Of a DNA stretch of 64,000 nucleotides, positions 46,741 to 59,416 are shown piece after piece; position 1 is the stretch's first letter; each line of letters opens with the position of its first letter. Below the pieces are notes generated by a model. The model was given only the letters and a program-made list of their open reading frames with translations. It had not been told where the DNA came from and made no database searches. The position numbers were made by a program, and so were the translations under genes. This stretch comes from Ephemerocybe angulata (taxonomy: Eukaryota > Basidiomycota > Agaricomycetes > Agaricales > Psathyrellaceae), in NCBI GenBank assembly GCA_013368325.1, contig JAACJK010000070.1:124001-188000 (forward strand), given 5' to 3'.

Positions 46741-48104
46741 TCTCTGGGTATCGCTGTTTAGACATTTTCGAGATTCCTTCCTATAAATCGCTTTCGATGT
46801 AAATGAAGTTAATAATTCTTGCATATTAACTTGAACTGATAAACGGTGGGACTACTTACATAGGAGTCTAATAGGAGGCAGAAAAGAATCTCGAATGAAA
46901 AGGGCTGCGCGTCGGACGACGAAAGATGATGCTGTGGCCCAGGTGTGTTGCGCTACTGCGTCGACCTGGTGTGGGATCATGGGTTTAAGTAGCAGTGATG
47001 TGCTTCGCCTCGGATCGTGGTACGTACGCATAGTCGTGAAGTAGGCCTCATCGTCCTAAGCTAGGCAGAGGAGGTAGTAACATGGGGTCCCATATTGCCA
47101 AGGTCTTTATTCCCCAAAGTCCCGGCAAAGGAAGAAGTCGTCTCCTCCCTAAAAGCCTGGATATATCATATCGTTCAATCGCGTCGAGGCTCGAGAGATT
47201 GGAACTGAGCTGGAACATGTGCGTTTGAGACGAACTAACTTGAACGCGCTCGGACCGACCTGGGTCGGGATATCAAAGTCGTGTGAACATCTTTCGGATC
47301 CACCCGAACCATTTTCAGTGACAGCTATTGGGCAACGGGCGCTTGTTGCCCCCCACCATGGTCCATAACCATTTCTCTTTTGAGATCCAGGGTCGTTCGG
47401 CGGCGCGATACGTCTTCAAGCGGAGATTCCCGACCCTCCGGAAATTTGTTTGTGGGTCCCAATGTTTCTTCTCGTTCCGTCACGGTTACGGTTACGGTGC
47501 TCTTGTAACTCGCTCACCGTCATGACGCCTGAGTGCCTGGTGCGTTGTCGTATTCTGCCCTAGCGCTTCCGTTCGTTTGGACTGATCGCTCTTCATGCCG
47601 CCCAAAACAGGTTGTTCTGTTGTACTCTTCTGGGCCTTGTCCTTCGCTATCTGGCTCCGCTCCTAGCGACGGCCCTCAGGAGGCATACGTCTAAGTGTAC
47701 GGATCACTCATTTCAAGCGTCTGTGGGTCCAAAAGACAATTGTGGCACAAGGTCCAATTGATTTTTGCCTGTAAGAAAGAACCCGTGCTGGATGCTTATA
47801 GGATGGATGGTGGACAGGTTGTGGGTCCCAGTCTGTCTGTCCTCCCGTCTCATCTGTCTTTCAATCTGCTTCTTTCTTCTTATACACGTCTTTCAATACC
47901 CGCCAGCGCTGTGTTCGCATTTTTTGGGCGCACACCACGACGGCTGGTTTCGTTGTCTCCGTCCATACACGTTAACATTTCATTTCTCTTCATTGAACTC
48001 ATTCTTTTTTTCCTTCACCCTCTGTTGCATGACAGTTGTTTCTTCTTCGTTCAGCCCGTTTGGAACAACTCAACCAACATTGACTTCATTCTTTTCATCT
48101 GGCA
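46741..48104. other. Intergenic stretch, nothing recognised
   Basis: Frames of up to 173 codons near 47695-48250 are T-rich and hydrophobic and overlap the leader of the next gene; they look like chance frames in a pyrimidine-rich promoter. A CACGGTTACGGTTACGGTGC direct repeat lies near 47480. Confidence 0.4.
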
Positions 48105-50038
48105 ATGGGTGTTCAATATTCGAACAAACACTCCTTGTCTCCCCTCTTCACCGCCATCGCGTACTTCCTTCTCCTCTCTTCGATTCTTGGACAGTCCAAC
48201 GCCGCGCGGAACGTGACCGTCGACGACAGCGATGCTGCCATCGAGTATGAAGGTATCTGGGACCCGGAACCCGCCTCCGATCCTGCTTCCCAAGGTGGAT
48301 CTCATAAGGTCGCGAATGACCCTTCTGCTAAAGCAATGTTCAAGTTCAACGGTAGGCGTCTACGCTTCGCTCCTGACTGAGTACTCCTCACCCACTTTCA
48401 TAGGCACTGCAGTATATGTCTGGTTCCCAAAGTGGTCATACGGCGTTTCTGCCTTACTCTCCCTCGATGGATCGGACCCCGAGATGGTTAACTTGGAAGA
48501 CGATACGAAAGGCTCAAGTGATAGCGCAGTCGATCCTTCGACGGTATTGAGATACTGGGACGGCTTGGATGATAGCATGGAACATACGTTGAAGTTCGAG
48601 AAGGGGCCGGGCTTCTTGGTACTTGACATGCTCACGTCCGTCTTCGCTGAATTTATTTTCTCTCCACGTCTGACCCCCACATAGGTATACAGCCAGCGAC
48701 TTGGTCTCGGACATCCCTTTCCCCACTGCCTCCCCGTCTCCTTCCACCACCCCTACACGCTCCACGACTAGGGCCAGTTCAAACCCCTCTCCATCCTCCG
48801 CCAACATCGCAACACCGCCCAATGACAATGAGAACCGTATGCGCACTGTCATGATAGCAGTAGGGGTCGTTATCGGTGTCCTCTCCCTTCTCTCAATACC
48901 CCTCATCATCATGTTCTGCCACCGGCGACGCCAGCGCGCGAAAGACGAAGCTGCCGAAACGAACTTCGGCCTCGACCCCGAATCGCACCACAGTGCAGTT
49001 GCGCCGCATCATCACATATCGACCTCTCCTTCTCGCCCAGCATACGTCAACTTCAACGCAGCGCAGCGCTATCCAGGCGGGTACGCGCCCGCCCCGGCTT
49101 CCCCGCAAGCCACCACTGGACACGGACCTGATCACAGCCGAGGGCACGGATCGAGGGATGCGCTCACTCGGGACTTGGAGCGGGTGGGTCAGGACTACAC
49201 GCACTTGACGGGATCTCTGCCTTCTAGTCGCCCTATTCAGCCCCCTCGCGTTCCCACCAGCCCTCCAACGTCCCCGCAGATCATCCACGGACGGAGCTTG
49301 GGCCCTCTCGTGGTCTCAAACGCAGCTTCCAATGACGGACACTCGTCTCCCGAGCCCCGCGCGTCGGCGCCTGAAGGGCCTTTGGAGCAGCATGAGAGGG
49401 CTCGAAGGCAGGATTCAGCGGATAGCCAAGCGAGCACCGCAAGTGGTGCGACCATTGGCACCATCACCGATGGATATGGTACGGGCCTGGGTGCGCGAGG
49501 CTTGAAGCCGCTGATTCTTCCCTCGGGGGAGTCGAAGGCGAGGGAAGCCGCGATGGACAGAGAAGTGGAGGAGATGGAGGCCCCGCCGTACAAAGCGAGA
49601 AACACACTTCCTCCAGCATACCCCGGGCTGTCGCATGGCTTGCCTGGACCCCCCTTACCTTCGACTTCTGCCCTTCCTCCTACGCCCCCTGCCTATTCCC
49701 AGTCGTCTGCTCCCCCTGTACCTGCTGTCTCCCTCTCTCGGGCCCCTCGCCCGAAGCGCTCTGGCCTCACGCAAGTGAGGAAGGCCGCAGAGCAAGCGCG
49801 CACCCTCGATGACTCGAGAAGAGCGGGTATGCTGACCAGAGGCGACGCCAACCGGAGCGTCACTGTGGCTCCGAAACGGGCGACGAGAATCGCGACTCTC
49901 TATAACCCCTGGGATGAGGCTGAACATGCAGAGGATGCTAGGGCGAGTGAGTCGTTTGAAGGCACGACGCTAGTTGACAGCGCTCCGATCCGAGGATTGA
50001 AATCGGAGTTGGTTGTGCTCTCACCGTCTAGGGGTTGA
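48105..50038 (+). CDS. Type-I membrane protein with beta-rich ectodomain (copy B)
   Basis: Three exons (48105-48351, 48404-48635, 48685-50038) join in phase to 610 aa. Signal peptide AIAYFLLLSSILGQSNA, then RNVTVDDSDAAIEYEGIWDP, KAMFKFNG | TAVYVWFPKWSYGVSALLSL, DG, TLKFEKGPGFLVLDMLTYT, a Ser/Thr/Pro stalk, the helix VMIAVGVVIGVLSLLSIPLI and RRRQRAKDE. The cytoplasmic tail (about 370 aa) is long, Pro/Ser/Arg-rich, with a DALTRDLERVGQDYTHLTG segment and repeated SPPT/PPTPP motifs that could bind SH3- or WW-type domains. The two introns fall at the same codons and phases as in copies A and C, showing common descent. Function unknown; a plasma-membrane surface protein is inferred. Confidence 0.86.
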
Positions 50039-50510
50039 TCTGGCCTCCCAGTCTTTGCGCTTTAAGCGCGTATTATTTATTTTGTGGTTCTGTTTCCGAC
50101 TAATTTGGGCTTCTTATGAGGGCTCTGCTCATCGCACCGCTCTCCATTTACTTCGTTGACGACCCCCTTTATTGACCCCCACGAGATCTTCACGCACCTC
50201 ACTTACCACCATGCGCATTTTTACTTCCTTCAATTGTCTTCTATTCGAGTCGGACACTCTCTTTAATGCCTGCCATGGACCTCACACTCACTTACAACCT
50301 GAACCCACACAGTCACCTGTAGCTTAGAATGATGTACTACTTCGGTATTTTGGTTACCCCTTCCTTTCAAGTTCATTTCTTTCCCATAGTTGCAACTTTC
50401 TTCTTTACTTCGTAATTTGGCTATTTATGGGCGCTCCCTCAAGTAACTCAAGGAACTTCTGTTATAAAATCGTAGCTCTGGCTCATCTCATCTTTAGAAG
50501 ATAAGCGGAT
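50039..50510. other. Intergenic stretch, nothing recognised
   Basis: Convergent 3' regions of ectodomain copy B and DUF6533 copy 5. No repeat or RNA gene seen. Confidence 0.4.
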
Positions 50511-52095
50511 CTACTCTATGGTGTCAGTACGACGGTACAGCTCGATATCACCCGTCTCTTGCTGAGAATTGTTGAAGCGGATCATGGACATCATCCCAAC
50601 GTCATATTCTCGTGAGGCATAAGTCGCGAGGGGGTCCATCTCTGCAAGTCGGCTAGAGTCGGCTGCGCGAAGATGCAGAAGCATGCGTGTGGACAGGATA
50701 CTGTGCACAACGATGCCGAATCTGAGGAGGTAGTCACAATATTGCATCAGCCTTTTCGGTGAGTCTGAATAGTCTGAATCCTGAACAAACAGGACGAACT
50801 GGGAGAACATAAACTGGAATCCTTCCGGAGCGGCGAAGCTCATGAAGATGTTGACCGAGGTTAAGCCTTGCAAGTATGTTTGAGCTTTGTCTCGTCATGG
50901 AGGACTCTCGATACGCTTACCAGATAGGCTAATGAAATAGAAGATGCCGTCTCGATAGAAAATCTGCAGAAGCTTGCTATCGAGACCTCTATGCTTCCGC
51001 AAGGCCAGGAAAATCATGATAATCATCACAATTGCGAGGCTGCAGAGGAGGGCAATATAAACACCGCCGATGAGGTTGTGGTTCGCCCGGATCGGCGTGC
51101 AGACTTGTCCTTGCCACCGCGTAACTGTGTGTACTCAAAGGTCAATGTCATGAATACGACAGGGGTTGAATTGGAAACTCACACTCGAGAGAGTCGTAAT
51201 ATCTGAAGAGAAAGGTGAGCAGGGTCGCGTGTATGGCCTAGACTGCATCAGACAAAAACATGCATCGGAGAGAATCTGGGAACATACAACGAACTGGAAT
51301 CCTAGGTAGAGTAGCATTACTCGGTTCCTCCCAGAGAACGCATAGACACGGTAGAAGAGAATCGCTAGGCGCTATGTCATTATAATTGCTGGAAGTAGGA
51401 CATAGTTTCAGATGCCGAGGACACACCTTCAGCGCCAATCACAACTGCCGCGCTTGATGCTGTCGCCCAACAGCTATCTGTTAGAGTCTATGCAATCACG
51501 TTGTCAATCTGGATCTCACTCGATGACCACTCGAACGTCCTGTGGCACTGGGCAGAAGTATAATCGGTGGGGAATGAGTCTAGCAATGTGTATGAGCAAT
51601 GTAATAGACGTTCGCGACTGAGTAAAGCCTACATACCAAGCACGGAAAGGACTGTGTTCACAGGTAGGTAGTATCGAACGAGGAAGAATAAAGCTTTTGG
51701 GATGCTAAGAGGCGCCGGCCACATCAATCGAATCTAAGGCAGATTCTCATTAATAGGGGACTCGGAGTTCTATGAGGGAAGGAGGCCCGTACCTCGTCCG
51801 GGAGGGTATGTAGGAAATCTGCAGTCTGATTGCATCGGAGTTTAATGAGCTGGGTTAGGGCGGCGCGGTCAGCAGAGCCAAGGGGAAATTCTTACTGCAA
51901 GTGAATACCCGGCTACTGACTTGAGAACCAGAAGTCATGAGAACTATGCCTTAGTTGCTCAGCTGGCTGGAGCATCCCACTCACTACGTACTTGCATGCA
52001 ACCTTAGCCAAGTGATACCGTGTTCCGGGAGGACTATATGTGTGGCTCACATTGGTGTACATCCTCGCCTGTAACAGTGCTACGTCGCTCGGCAT
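50511..52095 (-). CDS. DUF6533-type membrane protein (copy 5)
   Basis: Start MPSDVALLQARMYTN and GT donor; then tiny exons giving YV / SVAGYSLA / LIKLRCNQ, followed by TADFLHTLPDE and IRLMWPAPLSIPKALFFLVR, YYLPVNTVLSVL. Further exons give a VYAFSGRN-like helix end, FYRDGIFYFISLSG, NIFMSFAAPEGFQFMFSQ and the last exon HSILSTRMLLHLRAADSSRL, ending in a charged tail at the stop 50511-50513. All family landmarks are present, so the copy looks intact. It is in tandem with copy 6, same strand, 470 bp away. Role unknown. Confidence 0.75.
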
Positions 52096-52567
52096 TGTCA
52101 GGACTCAAGAATTACAAACAGCTCTCGATCTCGCTTCGAAGTGTGGGGTCAGGAGAAACCAAGGAGTCGCTTGGCCAGTGGTCATTTCTTATCGCGTTCA
52201 AGTTATGTCTGACAGATGCAATTGAACCGCACCATCGCCTTATGACTTTCGAGCGCTGTATTTCAAGGTATTTATACTAAGGTCGGCCTGAGAAGGAAGG
52301 TGCTGAGTGTACAAGTCTCCACTGAATCAGGCCGATTAGCCCGGGGGAGATGTGTTCCGTACTCATCGCTCCCATGTCGCAACAATGAGGCTGCTTTGGG
52401 ATTAGGCTGGTACCTATGCCCTGAACCATCTCTCCAACTATTCTACCGTATTCCGGGTCCTGGTAAGGGGCTGGAGTGCTATCAGATTGCTCAGTAGGGA
52501 TGATAGCTACTACATCCATGTTCGGAGCCATGGGCGTCTACAATTAGCGCCCAAACTTCGGCTGGAA

Positions 52568-54259
52568 TCATTTAGGCGGAGTTTGATTTGGGAGCTGATG
52601 CATAGAAACCAGCCATGCCATCGCGCACTCCTTGCCAGTGGGCGCTTCCGAAGGTGACAATCCCAGTGTAGTCATTAGCTGGGGCTGGTGGGGCAATATC
52701 GTAGACGATGTATCCAGATCTGTTTCGTTGCTTGAAGGTTCCAAGAATACGATCGTCGATGGGAAGTTCGGTCCGCCATGCTGAAGATTGTACGACGAAA
52801 GTGGATCCATCCTGGCAAGTCGCGCCGAGTCTGTGGCGCGGAGGTGTAGGAGCATCCTTGTCGATAGGATACCGTGAACGCAGACGCCGAATCTTGAGAT
52901 TTCTGTGAGTTAGCGTCATGCGCGCGGAAAACCGATAAAAGTCGACGTACTGGATTAGAAGAAAGTGATACCCTTCTGACGCGACGAAGTTGCACACAAT
53001 AGTTGCGAGGTTACGGCTGTCGAAGCGAGCTGATTTTCAGAGGAGGATGGCGAGAATTGTGACTAGAACAGGCGCTCACCAAATAGAAGAAAGAAATAGA
53101 ACACCCCGTCACGATAGAAGACCTTCAATAGCGCGCTGTTGAGACCGCGGTGTCGGCAAAGTGCCATGTAGATCATGATAGCCATGACGACTACCACGCT
53201 AGATAGTAGCAGAAGAATAAAGACCTCCCCGATGCGCGAATTGTCTGCCACAATGGGAGTGCATAGTCTCCCCGGCCACCTTGTATCTAGAACGTGAAAC
53301 GTGAACTCAATACACGAACGTTCGAACGACGATTTCCGAACATCGCTTACACTCCACATTTTCAAGGAATTTCAGGAGAAGTATGAGCATTGCTGAGAAG
53401 ATGCCCTTTGGTGTTGCTGGTTCATAAGTGAATTTGCAGAGCGAATTGCCTTGGAAACGTACGATAAACTGGAGCCCAAGATAGACCGCTATGCTGCGAC
53501 TTCTCCCTGAGAAAGTGTAGACACGATAGAACATGATCGCTGAATCGACAGTAGTACGTTTCAAGATTAAGGCGGGTTACTGAGCGACAAACCTTCGGAT
53601 CCAACTACGGTTATCGCACTGACCACTGCCACAGAGCATCAGTTCGCGGTAGTCCTTCCCAAAATCATTATATCCTACAAGTGGACCACCAAAATGCAGT
53701 CAAGCACTGTTGAGAGGAATAGGTGGTCGGAAATGAGCCTGGCGCGATCGATCAGCGGGAGATATGCTGGAATGAATGCAAGATTGTCGCGCACCGAAGA
53801 ACGAGGACACAATATTCGCCATTACAATATACCTCACGAAGAAGAAAAGGATCTTCGGTATACTCAAAGCAGCAGGCCAGATTAGTTCAACCTTGGACGA
53901 TCCCGTTCGAAATCAGTGTGATATGGGCATCGCGAAGATGATTGGAACACACCTCAGCAGGAAAGGTATGCAGAAAGTCCGCAATCTAAACGCGTTTATC
54001 GATTATCCTTCAGCATATAGCCATGATTAACATTGATATCCAGCTTTACTACCAACGAATAGCCAGCAAGTTGCTACTCGATTACCAAGACGGGGTAAAA
54101 GATTGGGATTCAGAAAGCCCGCACGAAATCGTGTTGAAGAAGCGATTCTCACCATGTACTATGCAACTTCGGTGAGTATGCTTAAACATGGGCAGTGGGA
54201 GCACTTACGTTTGTGAAGTACCTCGCCTCTAGCATCCGAATACTATTGGGACAGTCCAT
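52568..54259 (-). CDS. DUF6533-type membrane protein (copy 6)
   Basis: Start MDCPNSIRMLEARYFTN and GT donor; a short QLAGYSL exon; IADFLHTFPAE; VELIWPAALSIPKILFFFVR with YIVMANIVSSFF and AYLPLIDRARLISDHL; FYRVYTFSGRSRSIAVYL; IMIYMALCRHRGLNSALLK; FYRDGVFYFFLLFG; NFVASEGYHFLLIQ; and a last exon HGILSTRMLLHLRATDSARL with a hydrophilic tail ending at 52568. The DUF6533 signature has Ala and Val-Glu where the others have Asp and Val-Arg (FPAE/VELIW). The copy appears complete. Its neighbour copy 5 points the same way, consistent with tandem duplication followed by divergence. Confidence 0.75.
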
Positions 54260-54949
54260 CCTGCGCGTCGAGTGGAGTGTTAGGTGGCTCGTTGGGTCTG
54301 ACCCATCTACAATCTTCTTAAAGCCTAGCAGCTTAGCGACGGCCCTATGTCTCCGTAATCAGACTAAGCTATTCCGTGATATTAGAAACAACCGATTCCA
54401 TTTCAGTGCTTCGCGGGTTCCCTACTTACCAAGCCTGAGCATGACGTACCAACACCGGCGAGCGCTCAAGAGTGGGGTGTACTGTTTTTAGGCGCCATTG
54501 GCGCTCATGATTATATGGTCCGCAATGACCGGCGCCATTCCGTCCTTCTCGTTCTAAACTTGCAGCGGGTGAGGTGCATGCGCTACTCGCCTCCGTCTTC
54601 CGAGTGGGCTAAAGCAACAGCAGATGCATGGATGGATAGCATCCAGAATGAATGATACACCGGGTGTTCAGAGCCCGGTGGATCCCTGAAAAAGTAACGT
54701 TGGTAAGATAACGGACTATGGTTGAGGAGAGTGTAGTGGGCTTACTCTGTTGCGGAAATCACACCCGATCCCTTCGCCACCATACCTTCATTTCGCAATT
54801 GGCCGTGGGTAGAATGCCGGCCGCAAGAGCCCAAAGAAAACCAGTTAGATAGAGAGAAAGATCTACTGTACATGCACCACGCTCATGAGCTCCAGCTCAA
54901 GTACGAATTCCAATTCCTAAACCGCCTCTTGAACGATCATTAGTCCCCG
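54260..54949. other. Intergenic stretch, nothing recognised
   Basis: Upstream of DUF6533 copy 6 and downstream of ectodomain copy C. An inverted-repeat-like run TTTAGGCGCCATTGGCGCTC (54488-54507) is the main visible feature. Confidence 0.4.
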
Positions 54950-56491
54950 TTAATACCTGTTTCCCTCTCTCTCTTCCACGTCCTCGAAGGGTGACTGCAT
55001 CCTCACGTCCCTCGCCAGCAAAGACCCAGCTCTAATACCTGGTCGTGCCCTTGTTAGCTCGTGCCTCCTCTCCCCCTCCACAGCGAAGTTTCGATCGGCC
55101 ACTGAGCCGAAGTATCCATTGGCCCCATTATCCAGCCCAGCAGAGGCGGGGGACGCGGGCGAGTCCCGAACAGAGAGCGACTTCGCGCTCGATGCCTCCG
55201 TAATCGTGCTCAGTGCCAACCCGGGCGTATAGCGTCCAGGCGACATTGTCATCGCCAAGCTTGATGTCGACGACGACGCAGCTCCTGACGGCGGAATCGG
55301 GAACAAGAGCCCCCCTGCGCCGAACTCGGCGACGCTTCTATCCGTGTCTTCGTATACAGGAAGCTGACTGGGAGGTGCGGATGATGACGACGATCCAGGT
55401 TGCACGACGGGTGCAGGCATGCCGACGTAGCCGTACCTCGGGTTCTGCCATGCTTCTTCTTCCGTGAGAGGCGAAGCGTACATCGAGCTGTACGGATGCT
55501 CGCCCATCCCACCGAAGCCTCCAGGACCGGGATACGTCGCTGGTGGCCCAAGGGATATCGGTGAAGGACCTGTCGTCCCTGTCCTCCCACTTGAGTCAGT
55601 GCCCTTGCGCTCTGGTCCGTGCATGTAGACGGGGGCCACGGCTTGAGATTTTCGAGTGATTGTCCAAGCTTCTGAGACGGGTCTTCTCCCGCTGTGCCGC
55701 TTTCGAACCCAGAACCAGACGAAGAGGGATATTAGGAGAAACCCGAAGATCCCGAGGGCTGCTCCGACTGCGATTGGCATATTGACTGGTTTGAGGGGAG
55801 ATGGGGGAGGGGTTGGCCCAGGGGTCGTTCCCGTCGTCGTTGGGCTTGGTAGTGACGAGGATGATCCGGGGGTTCCTTCTGCAGGGTCCAGGACGGTGTA
55901 ACTATCAGTTACTGCATTGTGAGTCATGGTCTCTGGGCATGAAAGTGAGCTACGCACATGAGTCCATCGACAATGGCGAATCGCTGCCCGCTCCCCATGG
56001 TCATAACCAAGCTATGCATCCTGTTCTCTAAGCCATCGGCCTTCCATCGAACACCATATTGTGCAGTCTCGGGTCCGAAGCCCTCAGTGTCTGGGCGCGA
56101 GTGGTCGACAAGGTCGACGAGGGTAGGGGGGAAGCCGTCGAGGGAAATCTGCGTGTTGACGGTATACGGCCATAGTGGGGAGAGAAAGTATATCGCGACA
56201 CCTGTTGGGAAACGTGGATTGGCTGAGAGTGGCAGCTTCAAGTAATAGAGAATTACCAGTAAAGTTCAAGGTAGCAGTCGCATTTGGAGTCTGCGTCAGC
56301 ATGTGCGCAAACCCGAAATCGAGCGAGTTGTTCGCCGATCTGAACCACGCTCCCCCAGGCTGATAGCGTATTGTTGTATCCCCGTCATCAAGTGTGACGT
56401 TGCGCTGCGTCTGTGCTGATACCGTACAGGCGTAGAGCCAAAAGATAAGAGCAATGCAGTGGAGGGAGAGAACGTGAAGGTGAGTGAGCAT
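54950..56491 (-). CDS. Type-I membrane protein with beta-rich ectodomain (copy C)
   Basis: Three exons (56491-56257, 56201-55958, 55901-54950) join in phase to 476 aa. The start chosen is the ATG encoding MLTHLHVLSLHCIALIFWLY; the codon two positions earlier is TTG. After signal cleavage (TVSAQ) come RNVTLDDGDTTIRYQPGGAW, ATATLNFTG | VAIYFLSPLWPYTVNTQISL, DG, and a GLENRMHSLVMTMG..AIVDGLIYT block. A Pro/Thr stalk leads to the helix MPIAVGAALGIFGFLLISLF and VWFWVRKRHSGRR. The tail is Gly/Ser/Pro-rich and ends with FEDVEEREGNRY. Intron sites match copies A and B exactly. A surface protein of unknown role. Confidence 0.86.
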
Positions 56492-58116
56492 GTTCAAGGT
56501 GACGGTAAGATTGGACTACGAACCTACCAAACAATGCCTGCAGGCAAGAATACCGAGACGTCCACTATACTCATGCTTCCTTCGTGGGTGGCGACAGTAC
56601 GGTTGGCGACAGGTGGAGTGCTGGTGAGTTGAATGGCAACCACGAGGCAGAGCTTAATTTACCGGGAGATTGAATTGGAGGCTGGGAACAAGTTGCCGCA
56701 TCTGAGAAACGTTATTCTTGGCGCTTAAATTTGGAGATTAGAAGGTCAATAGGGAGTAAGAAACCACATATACGTACAAATGAACTGAGATTAGGCTGAC
56801 TAATATAGCTTGCAAAAACCTTTCTGTCCTTCTGTTTCTCAGGCCCCGCTCAAATTCATGAGGTCTGAGGACCTTCGTGTCCAGCTCAATGGGTGACTTC
56901 GTCACAGGAGGAAGAAACACGAGGACTCGGTGGGGAATACGAAGACGTGATGTTGGGGGAAACATGGGATCTCTCTTGACGTGCCCATACGCTGTGGGAT
57001 AGCCAGAAGCACGAATGGATCGCCCTCCGCGCTTTCTTTGGCAAGGGACAACGTCCATCTCTCAACTTACCAACTCCGTTCATATAGAAGATGCTCTACG
57101 CAAAAGTGTGAGCAACTGCATAAAGGAAATGGTATATCGTACGTACCGTGCAGATCATCGTGGGTGCAAGAGCGGAAAATTTTCCCCGACTCAGCCTTCG
57201 CTGGGAGAGAGAACTTGACACAAGTAAAGAAATGCCTGGGCTCAGCCATATACACACCCCGCGCAGGGGCTGACTTCAAAATGGAGTGCGAGCAGTTTAT
57301 ACATGGGTGCAGCCAGCGATGTTCAGTGCACCTGGTGTCCTAAGGCTGAGCTCGAGAACCCACCCAGATGGGTCTCGCCCAGCCTCTGGCTTCCCGGCTA
57401 ATTCTGGTTCTCATCGTTGTCCACTGCTTACAATATTATCTATGCCTTGTGCAACAACGAATGAATGAAGAAGAATAGTTGGATGGTGGTGGAGGAAAAG
57501 AAGAGCGTAATGATGGGGCGGCTGGCAGGCATTCGTCGACTGTGGGAAAGTTTCGCTCTCCCGGCCGAATTGCCGCAGGCCCGTGAGGACATCAAGGTGA
57601 CGTCAGAGGCCAGAGCCCCTGTCTCGTTCCAGAGCCCTTGGGCGCTTAACACTTGAACAAGGTCCTGAAGTTTGAAGGCGGAGTCACAGAGAGATCGTAG
57701 AAAGTCCTCATCATATGTTCATTCTCTCTTTCTGTTGCAATCCAAATCGCACGTGGAACGTGGCCGTCTGACGACGAAACACTCGGGGAGCAATCCTAAG
57801 CCACTTCCTCTCTTTCTCCTTTCTGATTCAATATAAAGCAATCACTGAGCAGGTGCTAGCTCCCCTCCAATCTCTCGAGTTTCTCCAATCCAATCTACCC
57901 ATCGCATCGGTTTTACCCTCGGAAAGGTAAAGACTTCGCAGCCCTTTTCCCCAATCCCACTCCTCTATTTGAATGGTACTTACAAAGAATTGGCACACCC
58001 TGGCGGCAACTTTCCATTGCTGACTTAATTGTACAATTGTGCCATAACCTCATAATGTTATACAAAACTTGTTATCATCCTTTCCATATTCGAGTGGCTC
58101 ATTTCCTCCTCCTGCT
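56492..58116. other. Gene-free stretch
   Basis: Divergent upstream region of copy C and 3' flank of the hydrolase. Small frames on both strands overlap without domain features. No repeat matched elsewhere. Confidence 0.4.
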
Positions 58117-59416
58117 TTAAGCCAGCGAGGACTCGATCCACTTCTCAAGCTCTGCATTAACCTCATCCGGTTTCTCAAGCAGGACCCAATGTCCAGCCTC
58201 AAAGATGTGCGTCGTCGCCTTGGGGCAGAATTGCGCGAGAGAGCGTCCCGCAAGCGCAGGGGGACAGACCACGTCCTTACTCGTCCCACCAAAGAAGACT
58301 GGCTTTGAGATGGGGTATTGTGCGAGAGGAATCGCTATTGATAATCATGGTCAGATAAGACTTTCTCTAGACCCGGCTGAGGCTGAAGTGATAACATGTA
58401 CGCACCTTTCGCATCCTCCATGTCGGCCCCGGAGACTGCGACCTTGTAGAAGTTGAGAGGGCCATGGTACCCATTCTTCGTGAACTCCTTCTCGTAGATT
58501 TGGGAGAGCTTGTGGCGGAGTTTACGTTCAATCTACGACTCATAGCGGAGTAATACGACATACCTCTTTAGCCACGTACGGGGCATGGGCAGTACGACTG
58601 TCTGACTCCAACCAGACACGAATCGCTCCAGTGGGACAGAAAGCATACTTGGGGAGGCGACTATCCCGTGCATGCACAAGGTCCCAAAACGATTCTTTCT
58701 ATAAAGATAATGAAGGCGGATGGCATCAGATTTGCGATGAGCTTCAGCGGGTTAATACAAGTGCATACGTGTTTCTGGATGGTCTCGTTAGCGTCAGGGG
58801 CTGAAAAGAAGCCCCAATACCCAAAGTTCTCGTATCCAAGGGCCTGCTTAAGCTACACAATACCATGAGCTGACGAAAGCGACAATGTAAATACAACCAC
58901 GCACCAGTTCCCCGGTTTGCTCATAGGTGAGCTCGGTATTGGGAGGCAGGTATCCTAGAGAAAGGAAGCCAAACCCAAGGAATCTGTCCTGGAAGAGGTT
59001 GGCAATAACGCTCGTGGTTTTGGCACCCCTACATAACGACACCGCTCAGGTTTCAACCCTTCGATGGATGCTGGTGAAGCTACTCACCAGTCATGCCCAA
59101 CCGCAAACACCTCTTTCACGTTCTCATGCTCGAGGATCTCCACCTGATCCTTGGCGAGGAGCGAGTGCAGATAGGCGTTCGCGTCCTCAGGAGCATCGGT
59201 ACCCCCATATCCCAGCTGGTCCGGAACGACGAGACCGTATCCCTTTGCCTTGAAGTAGGTAATCTGATTATGCCAATCGACAGAGAGAGACGGGAATCCG
59301 TGGACGAAGAGGATCGTCGGCTTTCCACCCTCGGCGGCGGAGAAGTAATAGTGGTACTTCAGCCCACGGGAGGTGGTGAAGTCCTTGTAGCCAAGAAGGA
59401 TAGAAGCTATACTCAT
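58117..59416 (-). CDS. Alpha/beta-hydrolase, epoxide hydrolase type
   Basis: Soluble hydrolase in several exons; exon 1 (59416-59088) encodes MSIASILLGYKDFTTSRGLK, then ILFVHGFPSLSVDW with the HGFP oxyanion motif (39-42), VVPDQLGYGGTDAP and VGHDW, where Asp109 is the expected nucleophile; exon 2 continues GAKTTSVIANLF. Later exons give YLPPNTELTYEQ, QALGYENFGYWGFFSAP, SFWDLVHARDSRL and a C-terminal FFGGTSKDVVCPP (acid) and FEAGHWVLLEKP (catalytic His). Asp rather than Ser in the nucleophile elbow and the HGFP motif point to an epoxide hydrolase that opens epoxides to diols; haloalkane-type activity is less likely. No peroxisomal or secretion signal is visible. It is not next to the P450, which might otherwise supply epoxides. 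Confidence 0.88.

Noticed and set aside
47695..48250. Overlapping 173- and 161-codon hydrophobic plus-strand frames
   Set aside because: They lie in a T-rich leader and run into the real gene starting at 48105 in other phases; hydrophobicity comes from T-rich codons.
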